Positions 50,901 to 60,520 of a stretch of DNA of 64,000 nt are shown here, piece by piece (within the stretch, counting starts at the first letter, position 1; every line of letters starts with the position of its first letter). Made by a program: the position numbers and the translations under genes. The stretch spans positions 6,338,506 to 6,402,505 of the forward strand of contig JAQFVV010006200.1 of the NCBI GenBank assembly GCA_028023455.1. Reading direction: 5' to 3'. The notes under the pieces are model-generated. The model was not told the DNA's origin, searched no databases, and saw only the letters and a list, made by a program, of their open reading frames with translations. Source of the DNA: Epiperipatus broadwayi (Eukaryota; Onychophora; Udeonychophora; Euonychophora; Peripatidae).

Positions 50901-53900
50901 AATATATGTTGGATATTTTTCATATTTAGGACTTTAAAGGAAGACCATAAAGGAAATTTAGAATGATTTCACGCAAGATGATAACTGGGGAATAATTTAT
51001 TCACTGATATTCAGGTGATTGAAATGTATTTTAGAGAAATAAACAATAGTGTGGATCAGAATAGATCGGTGGAGAAATCTTAAAAATACAAAAATAGATT
51101 TGGAGTTTTAAAAAATGAACTTATGAGGATATTTTTTATTAATACTAATTGGGAGATATAAAGTTAATGAGATTGTATAAAATTGACTTGAAACAGGTAT
51201 ATCTATTGTCATCCTCCTTTATTTGTGACAAATGGAGGTTGACAAAGAAAGACTCAACATATTCTGGAAATAATATCTCACATTTTTTGAAAATAGTTTT
51301 AAAAGTTATGAAGTTATTATTAGAAAAGTGAAGAAAGATAAGAAAAAAACATAAAATTGAAATTCAATAAGAAAAAGTCTAGATAATTAAATGATCAAAA
51401 ATATTTAAAGAATATAGTATTTAATTAAATGGGAAAAGGAATTATAGAGACAGTTGGGTATCAGTGTTGTGACAAAAAGCAAAACAAAACAAAAAAACAA
51501 ACCTGTCATGACCTTTTTATATAATAACTTTGAAGGATGTAGAATAATTTGGAACAATAGAATGTTATCTGCATTAACATTTCAAAATTAGCTATTTTCT
51601 ATTAGATAAAAAAAAAATTTTTTTAAATAAAATTAGAAAAGCAGGTAGGTATAAATTGGTGATAAATTTTAGATAACAAATGAGACTTAAAAAAAAAAAA
51701 TGATATGGATTTCTTTTTTATAAGCAAATTAAAAACATTTGGAAGAATAAAATATATGAATGAAAGTAGATTATTAAAATTAGTGTTTAATTGGATTATA
51801 TAGAGATGAGTTAGAAAGGTTTTATAATATACAGAGTCAAAATTACTAACAACTATATAATTATGAAGTATGAAAAAAAAGAATAAATAAATAGATTATA
51901 AGATAAGAATAAAAAATTAAATATATGAAAAGATATATAATAATACCAAAGAGAGACTACTGTTATTTATTGCAGTACAAAAGTTTTGGATATCAAAGAA
52001 AGGAGATAAAATTTAAAATAAGAATTTGGATTGAGAAGCAAATATTAATTATTTATTTTTGGAATATAGAATATTGAAAATGAATCAAAATAAATTATAC
52101 AGAGACTGCAAGAACCATAAAGAGAAGGAAAGAGCGATTTTTTTGTTGAGCTATTTAATAAAAAAAACAAGAAATTTAAAAATACAATGTTGAAATTAAC
52201 AAAAATTTTAAAATGGGTTAAGAGAAGAAAAAAAAAAGCCATCACTGGCAGAGTAATTTGATGATCATAGATTGCAAGAAGACAATAAGAAAGAAGATAG
52301 GTGTCAGATATCCATATGTCAATAGTTATACATTAGATAAAGTGCTGGGCTTGTCCTAGTATTTTTAATCTAATGCTTGAATATTCTGGCACCTCGCTGA
52401 CAACGCCAGAAGCAGAAACTGGTCTGGGATTGAGGATATTCTCAAAGCTTGATACATTTGTAAATACAAGCTTTATTAAATTAAGTCATGTGACATTTGA
52501 CTTGATTTTTTTAATCATTTTATTTTTTGCTATTAAGGCTTTGGCGATTTTATATTGCTAAACCTATTAATATATGGTGTATCTGAACTTAGTTCAGTCC
52601 CATATGGCTATTTGAATAAGATAGCTGGATTGGAAGACATATGGATATCTGACAATTTCAGATTTTCTACTCAATAATTATACCTTAGATAAAGTTCTGG
52701 ATTTGTCCTGGTATTTTTAATCTAATGCTTGAACATTCTGGCACCTCACTAACAATGCCAGAAGCAGAAACCGGTCTGGGATTGAGAATATTCTCAAAGG
52801 TTGTTAAGAGCTTATTTTGTGAGCTCTATATATAACATGTCCAATTAATTAAGTGTGTATCATAATACAACAAGAAAGCATATTTTAAAGATGATTAATA
52901 AATAATTACCCAAAAAAAAGAAAGTGGAATATTAAAGATAGTTAGAATTGTTCACCAGTAAATTGAGATTTCATAATGTTAAATAAAATCACTATTTTAA
53001 CAGATCTTCGCGAAGGATTTTGATAGGAGATAACACACTATGCAGAACTTCATGGTACAGTTCCTTGATTTTCTGTAATAGTGCTCTTGAATATTGGCAG
53101 ATGAGTCACTTGGGTGCTTCTAATGGTCATTGGCATTATATACTGGTAGGCTTGACCATCAAATGTAGACAGGGACTTTAGTGGCATGGCATTCTATAGA
53201 TACTGTGGGAACTCCCATACTCACATTCCCCAGATATGGTCAGAGAAATTGACATACTCTACTCTTTGATCATGGCACGACTTAACCTATAACAGTTTAA
53301 AGAAAAACTTTCAAAAAAACTAAAAACTTTCTCCTCCCTGCTCCTATATATATATATCCCTTTCAAAACAAAGGCATCCAGATGTTCTCCAAATTGATTA
53401 ATTAATTTCAAAACTTAAAGAAAATTCTTTTTATTTATTATCTAAAAAAAAATATTACTGATTGCAATCTTGATCCAGTCTAATTTTAAAATTTTAGTAA
53501 TTGCATTTTCTTTAAATTCCGAATACCTTTGGTTTTATCTAATCTCGCCATGGTAATTATATATTTCTTGTCATCTTTTACTATAATGACAATGAAAACA
53601 GTAAATTAAATTCTAAAATTAAAATTTAATTCCTATTCTTTTAACATCAGTTCATTTTTTAATTAATAAGAAAGTTAAACTTTCTTTCTTTGCTGACTTG
53701 AGCCCCCTCCCCCACCCCCTTATTCACATATGCCTATTCATAACAAAATTAAATTTCATTATCAAACTCAATATTTTATCTCCTAAAATTTTTTTTTTCA
53801 TATCCAATATATACATGAAGCACATATATATATATATATGCACCACTTCAATAACTAAAAATTAATAGATATTTCAATTTAAAAAAAAATCTAGATATGT

Positions 53901-56900
53901 ATTTCTCTATCCAATCATTAACACAAACCACTCTTTATTACTGATCTAGCATTTGCTCACACAATTATCTCTTAGGGCAAGGATTAAGGATGGCCTATGT
54001 GTCTAATTAAGAATTAACGGTAGTTTAATGAAAATTTAATAATATCTATTAGTGTAAATCTCTACTGAAATTCTTATATTCTAATATTTTAATTTTGATT
54101 AAATTACCAAACTCTAATATTGGATTTTTTTGGTGAAACAATTATAATATAATATTTTATTCTAGTTTCTCTAATTTGTCTTTTCATTTTACTAATGGAA
54201 TGATTAATCTTATCTTCAATGGATAATATTTGAAATGAATTAAATTAAGTTACCCCTTTTTCAAACAATTCAAAGAATATTACAAAACAGAACTGGTGAG
54301 GTATCAATTATAAATTCTGCCTAAGATTTTGTTATCAAATAATGATAATGAGGATTAATTGGACTTAAAAATATAAAATAGTCACACAAACATCAATATC
54401 TTTGTTAAGTAAGATAAAACATGCAATGAGATATGACTTTATAACAATTATAAAAATATCATCTAATATTATTAATAAAGATATATGAATATATTTTCAT
54501 AATAATAATAAAATATGAAATAAAAGAAAATTTACATATGCAGGATCTTATCAAAAATATTACAGCTAAATGTTATACTTTGAATTAATAAAGGTTGCAT
54601 GAAAATAAGTTACAAACATATGTATAAGTTAGATCGATAATTTTAACAAAGTAAGAGTTTATGATTAGATTTCAAAATAATCAAATCACTTACATATATA
54701 GTTGGGGTCTTGAATGGAAGCATAGTTATATTTAGGGTTCATATAGTATAGCTTCAACTTGAATTCATTGCTATGATGGGAAGCTTCATTTTTTAGCACT
54801 TTTCTCTCAGCAGGATACATTTAAATGAGATTATCATTAATGTGAGAAGATTCATTTTACCATTTATGTGTTCAGTAAAACATTTAGATGAATTCATTAT
54901 CATTATGAAGAGTTTCTTAATTTATTGACACAGCACTATTTTCTTCTTCCATTTCTAGAATTTTACTAATGGACATCGGGGCTTAATAATTCTACAACCA
55001 TCAAATTACATAAGAAGAGCATTTCAAAATATTGCTTTTTCCTTTGGAAATTATTGGTAAACTTGTTATATTGGCAGATTATGAATTTTGAATTTATAAG
55101 GCATATATTACCTGGTAGCAGATGTACTGATGTGATTCATGCTGGAACCACTGCGCTACCATTGGAAGAACTGCCAACTGAAGTGTATCTGCTGTTCCAG
55201 ATGATAATCATCTGGATTCCAATTTCTGTGGTTCCTCCCACAGAGCTTCCAGTGGCAATAGACTTCTAAAAACTAATAAAACATTATTTTCAAACTATTT
55301 ATATAAAATCAAAATAAAAGATTTCCAGAAGAATTTTAATACATACAATATTAATGTATTTACTGCCAATATAAGGATATGTTCCTACAATAAATTTATT
55401 TAAATTATTATGCCTGTCCCCTCAAAAGAAAAAAATTTCTTCCTCTCGACATCTATTATTTATTTTTAATTCAGTAGTAACACTTGAATATTTTTTTTAA
55501 ATACAAATCAAAAGAAAACATTCCTTTCCTTTCACTAAGATTGTATTAAACTGAATTCTCATCTTTTTTTTTTCATTTCTATAATAAATGTAGGGGATTT
55601 GAACTCACTTTCAAGCAACCTACAACTATCTCATACTACTGATACACATGACCACACACCTGTAGAAAAGGTAAATAATTACCAATATATGTATTTCATG
55701 CTGAACTAGCACTCATCAGTTGGTCCAGATTATCATCTCCTACACATATATATAATTAGTGTTCAGTTATATATATGTTTGGGAAATGATAATCTGGACC
55801 AACTGCTGAGTGCTGGTTCAGCATGAAATACGTATATTGGTAATTATTTATCTTTTCTACATGTGTGTGGTCATGTATATCAGTAGTATAAGATAGTGTA
55901 GATAGTTTGTAGGTTGCTCGAAAGTCTGAGTTCAAATCTTCTATATTTTCAATTAAGTTCCAGGTATAAGAATGCCTGTACTTCAAATCTTATTTCTATA
56001 ATAAATAATTATAAGAAAAGACAATGGAACAAATAATTAAATGCTAATGTAACAAAAATGTTTCAACAAAAACTGATATTACATATCTTTATTTTCTGCA
56101 TATACACATGTCCGTATAACCTAAATAATATGAATTATTTATGTAAACATTTAAAATGTAAATGTATGTAAACTCATTTATGAAAACAGTGCACTATTTA
56201 TTAACAATGACTTATATAAAGAATGATTCTAGCTAAACCACTGATGTAAGTGAAGCCAATATATGTATACACCTATTATGCTTCAATATATATATATAAA
56301 TATATGCATACATCTAAATAAGATCGAAAATCCATGTAGTTTTTTAAATACATGTTTGGGTTTATGTAAATTATATATATATAACATAATTTCTTTTTTG
56401 AAAAATATGACTTTACTTTTATAAAAGAATTTTTTATCTTTTTCAGCAAGTCTACCATATAGATTCATATCTTAAAGATAATGTGGCTATCTTATTATGT
56501 CTTTACATTTGACTAAATGGAATATAATAAACTGAAATTGAATTACAAAAGCTAGTGCAAATTATGTTTCAATAATGCCAGATATTTGCTATCCAAAATT
56601 AGAAATTTCATTGAAACAATTTCAAATATCAAACAGGATTAAGTCTGGCATATTGCTTTTGTTGATATGTTTAAATCCTTTTTGAATTATGAGGAATAAT
56701 AATGAAAAGTAAACTTTTTTAATGCCTAACTAAAAGCACTCAGAATGTAGAAAAGAATTTTTTCCCTACTTTATTTCTTTGCAAATATTTCTAAATATCT
56801 AAGCATTTGTGAACAAATTTTTTTTTGATTTTGAATTGAATAAAATACCAGAAAAGGAAGAAGAAAATATAAAGTTAAAAGAGAATTAAATAATACTAAA

Positions 56901-58263
56901 AACTTTTAAAATATTAATTTACCATATTTGATCATCATTTTTAATGCTTCAGATCCATAACCATGACCTCGGAAAGAGAATTCTTAAAAGAATATACAAA
57001 TATGTAAGAAAACTTTTAAGTATATATATTAAGTACAAATGAACATAAAAGAGTGACATGCATGTATATATAAAATTCAATATCAATGCTAGATATTAGT
57101 AATTACTGCACGTTTCAACAATATTTTTTTATATAAAATAATTGTATGATTAGTTGCTCAGAAACATGAATACATCTAAGTGGCAGGCTGAGCGAAATAG
57201 CTCCACATATGACTAAAGTGATTTTTTTTTCTTCTCGGCTGGAATTTGATCTGAGATGTTTATAGCAAGCATTTTTCAGGTATTATTTCAACAACTGTGT
57301 GGTCTCATCTCACAATTTTTTTTTCTTGATTTCATTTAATGTTTGAAAAATTCCACTTATTTTCTTATTTCAATGTCTTCCTTATCTCTAATACACCATT
57401 GTTTTTTAATCAGTTCAGAAATTACAGTGTGAGACAAATCTATGAAATTTTCTTTCTTTTGTTTTTCTAATATATTTAATTTACTTCTTCAGCTCACAAG
57501 ATATATAACAAACCAAATGCAACTCCTTACTCGAGACCACCTGAATAATCAGTAATTCCCAGGTGTTAGTGCATTTACATCTCTATCCTCAGATTGGTTC
57601 TTGTCTTTTGACTTCAATGTGATTTGAGATTGGAGATCAGAAATAGTGCAGTTATGCATTTAGCAATGCTTACACTATTCAAAGAGATCGATTTGGTTCA
57701 AAACCTAAGGATGTTTTGAATTCCAGATTATTAGGGTCGAATAGTAAAATGGACTTAAAAGTGTTTGTTAGATGCTTTACTGACAGCCTTAAATCCCAAG
57801 GTTTAATGATATGGATTTAAATGCACTTCTATTTAATAATAATTGGTTATACAGGCTTACTATAGACAGCACTGCAATAGAGAGCTATTTTTGTTTTACC
57901 ATATAATTTACTATTTTTGATATACTTTCCACATATTTCTTGTGTTATTTGTAAATTCTAGATTTTATTTTGGAACTGACATATCACATCTTAGAAGTTA
58001 ACAGGTAATATACACTGGTGATAATCTTTTATCTTAATATTAATACCCAGATATAGTTTTTTAAATACAATAAAAAGCCAGATAAAAACACTCAACCTAA
58101 TTCTTCTATTGATTTCCCCCATTTCATTTGCTTCAATTGATGCATGTACTATAAGCAAACAAATACTTACTTTTCCATTCATTATAATGCAATTCACCAA
58201 GTGTTATTTCAAAAATAATACTATCATCAAGAATGACTTTATTCCAATGCAGATTTTTCAAAA
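44780..58263 (-). CDS. NAT9: NAT9-like GNAT N-acetyltransferase gene, 3' part (4 exons in window)
   Basis: This is a split gene read right to left. Joined exons give a C-terminal GNAT domain: TLGE, then FRGHGYGSEALKMM (the acetyl-CoA-binding R-G-x-G-x-G motif), KYGIEHLNISTFMAKIH, FSKLGFKE, then SNIFEQVTL. Family knowledge: NAT9 proteins (about 200 residues) carry TLGE, RGKGLG, a K(L/F)xFE block and a VFQEVTL block in the same order. NAT9 is a predicted N-acetyltransferase, reported in fly to act on microtubule stability. Introns are phase 1 after the KY codons and phase 0 after FKE, and both ends match in phase. Introns of about 8.2 and 3.7 kb are full of mobile elements. The N-terminal half (start Met, YHEWM and LTASEPL motifs) was not found before the right edge. 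The first listed exon is less certain. The tail after VTL is about 28 residues and matches nothing I recognise. Confidence 0.85.
45830..46475 (+). mobile_element. Second Penelope-like copy, 5'-truncated, GIY-YIG part
   Basis: The copy lies in the NAT9-like intron. It reads ...LRIVNKIK..ICSPNFYQT, then CGRTCIGETNCPIEK and KEANHTKASINIFSIGEKIK, matching the linker and GIY-YIG endonuclease of Penelope elements (C-I-G-E-T, then the A-x-H block). Its 3' part aligns with 8700-8940 of the first copy: TACTGTGATAATTTATAAT, AATGGAGAAATCAAGA and TTCAGGAATCTAAAGATTTC versus their counterparts. Truncation at the 5' end is typical of target-primed retroposition. Confidence 0.8.
47336..48213. mobile_element. 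Fold-back family A, longest copy (A4), 878-bp palindrome
   Basis: Exact 13-bp direct repeats AATTGGCAGTTAA lie at 47323-47335 and 48214-48226. Two arms of about 400 bp meet around a spacer of about 41 bp (about 47763-47803). Outer blocks match the other A copies (CTCCATATAGTAGTGCC, TTTAGTGCC, AACTAGTTTCTAGC). Inner blocks ATACATTTTGGTGTCTTTG and CAAGACACCAAAATGTAT, with CTGAACCCAG and CTGGGTTCAG, are absent from shorter copies. This is therefore the likely full-length form. It lies in the NAT9-like intron and has no coding capacity. Confidence 0.85.
48609..48703 (-). CDS. NAT9: NAT9-like exon, C-terminal half of GNAT fold
   Basis: This 95-nt exon has an acceptor at TTTACTAG|GT and a donor at AAAGAG|GTAAG. 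It begins with two bases of a split Gly codon and ends at a codon boundary. Reading IEHLNISTFMAKIHYQ then NDSSLHIFSKLGFKE, it aligns with the NAT9 segment that ends in KFEAKIGQxNEPS, MFQKLHFEQ. FSKLGFKE corresponds to the conserved helix and strand that close the acetyl-CoA site in GNAT proteins. Confidence 0.9.
48960..49060. repeat. Family S/A-related fragment
   Basis: Contains TTGGCATCCTGCAGTGTCCA, CTGACTACTTTATATTAACA and GATGGTTCTCGAATAGAAG, parallel to GGCATCCATTGATTAC and GGATGGCTCTGGACTAGAA of families A and S. Confidence 0.45.
49430..52260 (+). mobile_element. Heavily decayed non-LTR retrotransposon, purine-rich strand
   Basis: The plus strand is strikingly A/G rich across about 2.8 kb, as in a coding strand of a LINE. 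The best coding match is at about 50570-50760: NKIPDEWKS, then YKKERKK, VAITSIY and VLKNIIIK. This resembles the IPDEWK..IYKKG..NYRPVAITS region of reverse transcriptases. A weaker YKVNEIV..LETGISI match is near 51160-51210. A hairpin (ATGACTAGAAAAA and its complement) is at about 50769-50808. The family is not assigned. It lies inside the largest intron of the NAT9-like gene. Confidence 0.5.
52303..52845 (+). mobile_element. Fold-back family B, direct-tandem copy (B2)
   Basis: A 5'-truncated unit (about 52318-52478), preceded by a short inverted piece (CAGATATCCATATG), is followed by a full unit (about 52479-52845) in the same direction. Both end with CAGAAACYGGTCTGGGATTG and then ATATTCTCAAAG. 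The full unit begins AAGTCATGTGACATTTGACT and ends GAGCTCTATATATAACAT. Unlike B1 the two units are direct, which shows that B elements are built of a unit of about 370-430 bp. Confidence 0.7.
52990..53290 (-). pseudogene. Coding-like relic, unidentified
   Basis: The block has clearly higher G+C than its surroundings. Minus-strand frames read STFDGQAYQYIMPMTIRSTQ and RALLQKIKELYHEVLHSVLS followed by PIKILREDLLK and a stop. Frames change between the two parts. This looks like the 3' end of a decayed transposon ORF, but no family was recognised. Confidence 0.35.
53300..55090. other. Intron DNA, AT-rich, nothing recognised
   Basis: Contains a C-rich tract near 53702-53722 and TA microsatellites. 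No exon or transposon domain was recognised. Confidence 0.45.
55110..55270. other. G+C-rich island inside the NAT9-like intron
   Basis: About 150 bp of near-balanced composition in very AT-rich DNA. Several frames on both strands are open. On the minus strand an acceptor-like TTATTAGTTTTTAG precedes KSIATGSSVGGTTEIGIQ or, in another frame, VYCHWKLCGRNHRNWNPDDY. A 15-bp perfect palindrome AGATGATAATCATCT sits near 55200. It could be an alternative exon, a non-coding RNA or a young repeat. Confidence 0.35.
55590..55991. mobile_element. Fold-back tRNA-SINE-like element (family F)
   Basis: Exact 15-bp direct repeats ATTTCTATAATAAAT lie at 55575-55589 and 55992-56006. Arms of about 150 bp (about 55594-55740 and 55781-55942) are reverse complements around a short AT-rich spacer. 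The right arm reads as a tRNA-like head: A-box-like TATCAGTAGTA (55878-55888) and B-box GAGTTCAAATC (55928-55938), with tRNA-like spacing. The right arm extends about 45 bp further outward than the left. The minus-strand open frame through it is incidental. Confidence 0.85.
56010..56915. other. Intron DNA, nothing recognised
   Basis: AT-rich DNA with TA microsatellites near 56285-56300 and 56370-56385. No exon recognised. Confidence 0.45.
56923..56982 (-). CDS. NAT9: NAT9-like exon with acetyl-CoA-binding loop
   Basis: This 60-nt exon has an acceptor at TTTTAAG|AA and a donor at TATG|GTAAAT. It reads FSFRGHGYGSEALKMMIKY, with a split codon at each end. RGHGYG is the GNAT motif A (R-G-x-G-x-G) that wraps the pyrophosphate of acetyl-CoA; NAT9 has RGKGLG followed by EA. 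The split codon at its 3' end joins with the exon at 48.7 kb to give KYGIEHL, matching SYGV/KYGI of the family. Confidence 0.88.
57215..57320 (-). repeat. tRNA-derived SINE-like fragment
   Basis: The minus strand has GAGATGAGACCACACAG and, downstream, a B-box-like AGATCAAATTCC near 57240-57252. Both flanks are T/A homopolymers. Confidence 0.4.
57620..57760 (+). repeat. tRNA-derived SINE-like fragment
   Basis: An A-box-like TAGTGCAGTTATGCATTTAG and a B-box GGTTCAAAACC (57695-57705) have tRNA-like spacing. A perfect tRNA fold was not found. Confidence 0.45.
58171..58263 (-). CDS. Possible upstream exon of the NAT9-like gene
   Basis: The minus-strand frame is open and reads KVILDDSIIFEITLGEL near its middle. 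It ends in a consensus donor (A|GTAAGT, exon end 58171). The donor is phase 1, matching the phase-1 acceptor of the next secure exon. ITLGEL aligns with LTLGEI of NAT9 without gaps over about 17 residues. The next stretch (LHYNEWKK) replaces the usual IEVMIAEP and is one residue longer, so the fit is imperfect. The upstream acceptor is weak; 58263 assumes CAAG|TT. The frame stays open to a stop near 58290, so the exon could begin slightly earlier. It could also be a chance ORF. Confidence 0.45.
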
Positions 58264-58572
58264 CTTGTTTCAAAGTAGCAGATAACAATTAAACCAATGA
58301 TATAAATAGACAACTCATCTTATGCTTTTCTCAGTGCATTGGTAGTATTCTAGTAAATTTTATTATTTATCAATATAAATCTTTCCCCAATCACTGAAAT
58401 TTAAATACAATCATATTCATTAAACTTTGAATTTTCCTCACTTGTGGCTTGCTATCAATCTTTGAAATAAAATGACAGTTTTAAATTTTATATAAAGTTT
58501 AGTGGTTGATAATACAAAAAATCACTGCATATTTTCTGTGCTTTCTTTCTACAGTTGCATTAAGAACAATAA

Positions 58573-58670
58573 CTGCCACTACTCTAAAGCTATCTACTGC
58601 AAGCTAAAAAACCAATGGCCATTAGTTGATCATGCCACATTCAAATCTCCAAATGGTATCTGATTATTGG
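58573..58670. repeat. Family S partial copy
   Basis: CTACTCTAAAGCTATCTACT, then GCAAGCT, GGCCATTAGTTGATCATGCC and CAAATCTCC parallel the left half of the family S copy at 35.8 kb. Confidence 0.5.
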
Positions 58671-59005
58671 TTTAAATCAACACATCCAGTAATCACATTT
58701 ATTTCTTTAATACAATTCAAGCTAGTGATCAGAAATAAAATTACCATTTTTAACATTATTTAATCGATTGAAAGTAATTTATTTTAGATTTTCATTTCGG
58801 ATAAATTTTATGCTTCACATGAGCTCTGAAAATAAAGTTTTTTTTAAAAAAGCAGAAGTTACAGGCCAACAAAAAAGAAAAAATTTCTTTTTAAAAAATG
58901 AAGAAAATGATAACTAAAGTGAGAAAAAGTTGGGTACGAAAATTTTAAAGACCTTTCCAACTTAAATAGAAGTATAAAAGAAACAATTCTGAATTGTAAG
59001 AATTA

Positions 59006-59104
59006 CATCATGTGATCATTATTTCTTATGCTTGCTATTAACTGTTATTCAAACAGACAAAACTCTCTATATGTATTGCCACTCAGAGTTTTGTCTGTTT
59101 GAAT
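59006..59104. mobile_element. Fold-back family A, 99-bp minimal copy (A5)
   Basis: Exact 14-bp direct repeats AATTGTAAGAATTA lie at 58992-59005 and 59105-59118. The copy has the head CATCATGTGATCATT, then AAACAGACAAAACTCTC, a short loop with TGTATTGCCACTC, and the inverse GAGTTTTGTCTGTTTGAA. It is the smallest palindromic form seen. Confidence 0.82.
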
Positions 59105-59123
59105 AATTGTAAGAATTAAATAA

Positions 59124-59431
59124 AACCACTAAAAGATCATGTGATCACCATTTTCTATGCTTACATAAGTTATTAATACAGTAGCAAATTCTCCCTGACA
59201 CTCGATGCAAACCTTGTGCATAAAATCTCTATCTAGTGCTTGCATTAGATCCTAAGATCTAAGTACAGTGGTCTCAAATCCAAGACTTCTCACTAATAAA
59301 AGTGACAAGAGAGAAACTAGTCTAGTAATATTGGATGAGTAGACCCTAGATAGGAATTTTATGCACAAACCTTCTTGCATTCATTGATTACTAAGCTTGT
59401 ATTGGTGGCACTATTGTATGGAGTTTGCTAC
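59124..59431. mobile_element. Fold-back family A copy (A6), adjacent to A5
   Basis: Exact 16-bp direct repeats TGTAAGAATTAAATAA lie at 59108-59123 and 59432-59447. The left copy overlaps the right duplication of A5, so the two elements used the same target one after the other. Arms carry CTATCTAGTGCTTGC and GAGTAGACCCTAGATAGGAA, with core GAGAAACTAGTCTAGTAATA and end CATTCATTGATTACTAAGC. Confidence 0.82.
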
Positions 59432-59449
59432 TGTAAGAATTAAATAAGA

Positions 59450-59980
59450 GTGAGAAAATATGATTCCTTAAAAATAAAATAATAAAAATATGATTTCAAA
59501 TTTAAAAAATATTCATGTGAAAAATATTGCAAGAAAACAAGTGCAAGTAGATTCATAAAAATGTATTTCAATAGTGCTTATTTCAAGATTAAAGAAAGCA
59601 AACAATACATGCAGGTGAATGTAAGATATGGACCTGAAAAACAATACCACAATTAAATCCATGTATGACATTTTCTTTTATGATAATGATGATATTTAGA
59701 TCATGGTTTGAAATTAATTAGTTGTTCATCAAAATTTATTCATATGACAGAATGAGAGAAAGTAATATTTTTATAGATAAAAAACCTGAGGCATATGAAA
59801 TAAAAACTGGTGTAAAATAAAGATGTATACTGTTTTAATATTGTTTTCAATTTTTCTGAGATGGCAAGTGGTTTAAAAATTGGAATCAAAATACAATACA
59901 GTTTTTTGATAGAGGAATTTTTAACGGGAATCAATTAAAAATGAAAACAAAAACATCTTGGATTCTAGATTTACAGTACT
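59450..59980. other. AT-rich DNA, no gene seen
   Basis: Nothing recognised, though weak continuation of the LINE relic to the right is possible. Confidence 0.4.
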
Positions 59981-59989
59981 TTAATAATT

Positions 59990-60520
59990 ATACTGTTTTT
60001 TACAGCTTAAAACACGTGTTTAAAGTTTTGAATGCATCATATAAAGACTTTGATTTAATAATTAATGTTCAAAAAATTCGTTCTTTATCGGCCAGTAATG
60101 GAAAAAAATAATCAGCAATTTTAATTTAAATGATTTTAAACTTGAGAATATAAATCAATTTAAATGCCTTGGTAGTTTTATAAGATGATGGAATTAGACA
60201 TTGGGTGCAGCCCAGACTAATGTGTTACTGCAGCTTTTGACAAATTAAATGGTAGGATATTTCATCATATGGAAATAACTATAGTTATTTTACCTAAATT
60301 GTATGGAAATGAGACTTAAATATCCTATTAAACACAATATAAGCAGATTAGAAACATTTTATTTAAAGATACTTCATAAAATTTGAAAAATACAATGGTA
60401 AGATCATAAACCCAAACAATATTTCCTTTAAATTGCCAGATGTGATATTATAGAGTTCACTGTAGTAAAATCATACTTTTGTTGGATTGGACATGTAATA
60501 CAAATGAAGAATATAAGCAG
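59990..60520 (+). mobile_element. RTE/CRE-type LINE relic, thumb region
   Basis: The plus strand, with shifts, reads FKLENINQFKCLGSFI (YLGS motif), AAFDKLNGRIFHH, VILPKLYGNET (LLYGxET motif) and CWIGHVIQMK (RWxGHVxRM motif). This is the standard order in the C-terminal reverse-transcriptase region of these LINEs. It is heavily mutated. Confidence 0.75.

Noticed and set aside
52373-52561. Plus-strand open frame of 62 codons
   Set aside because: It lies wholly in repeated family B sequence.
55756-55986. Minus-strand open frame of 76 codons
   Set aside because: It runs through one arm and the spacer of the fold-back element F and is explained by that repeat.
58085-58164. Possible 22-bp intron after the NAT9-like donor (GTAAGT ... 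TTATAG)
   Set aside because: Too short for a normal spliceosomal intron, and the sequence after it has stops in the needed frame.
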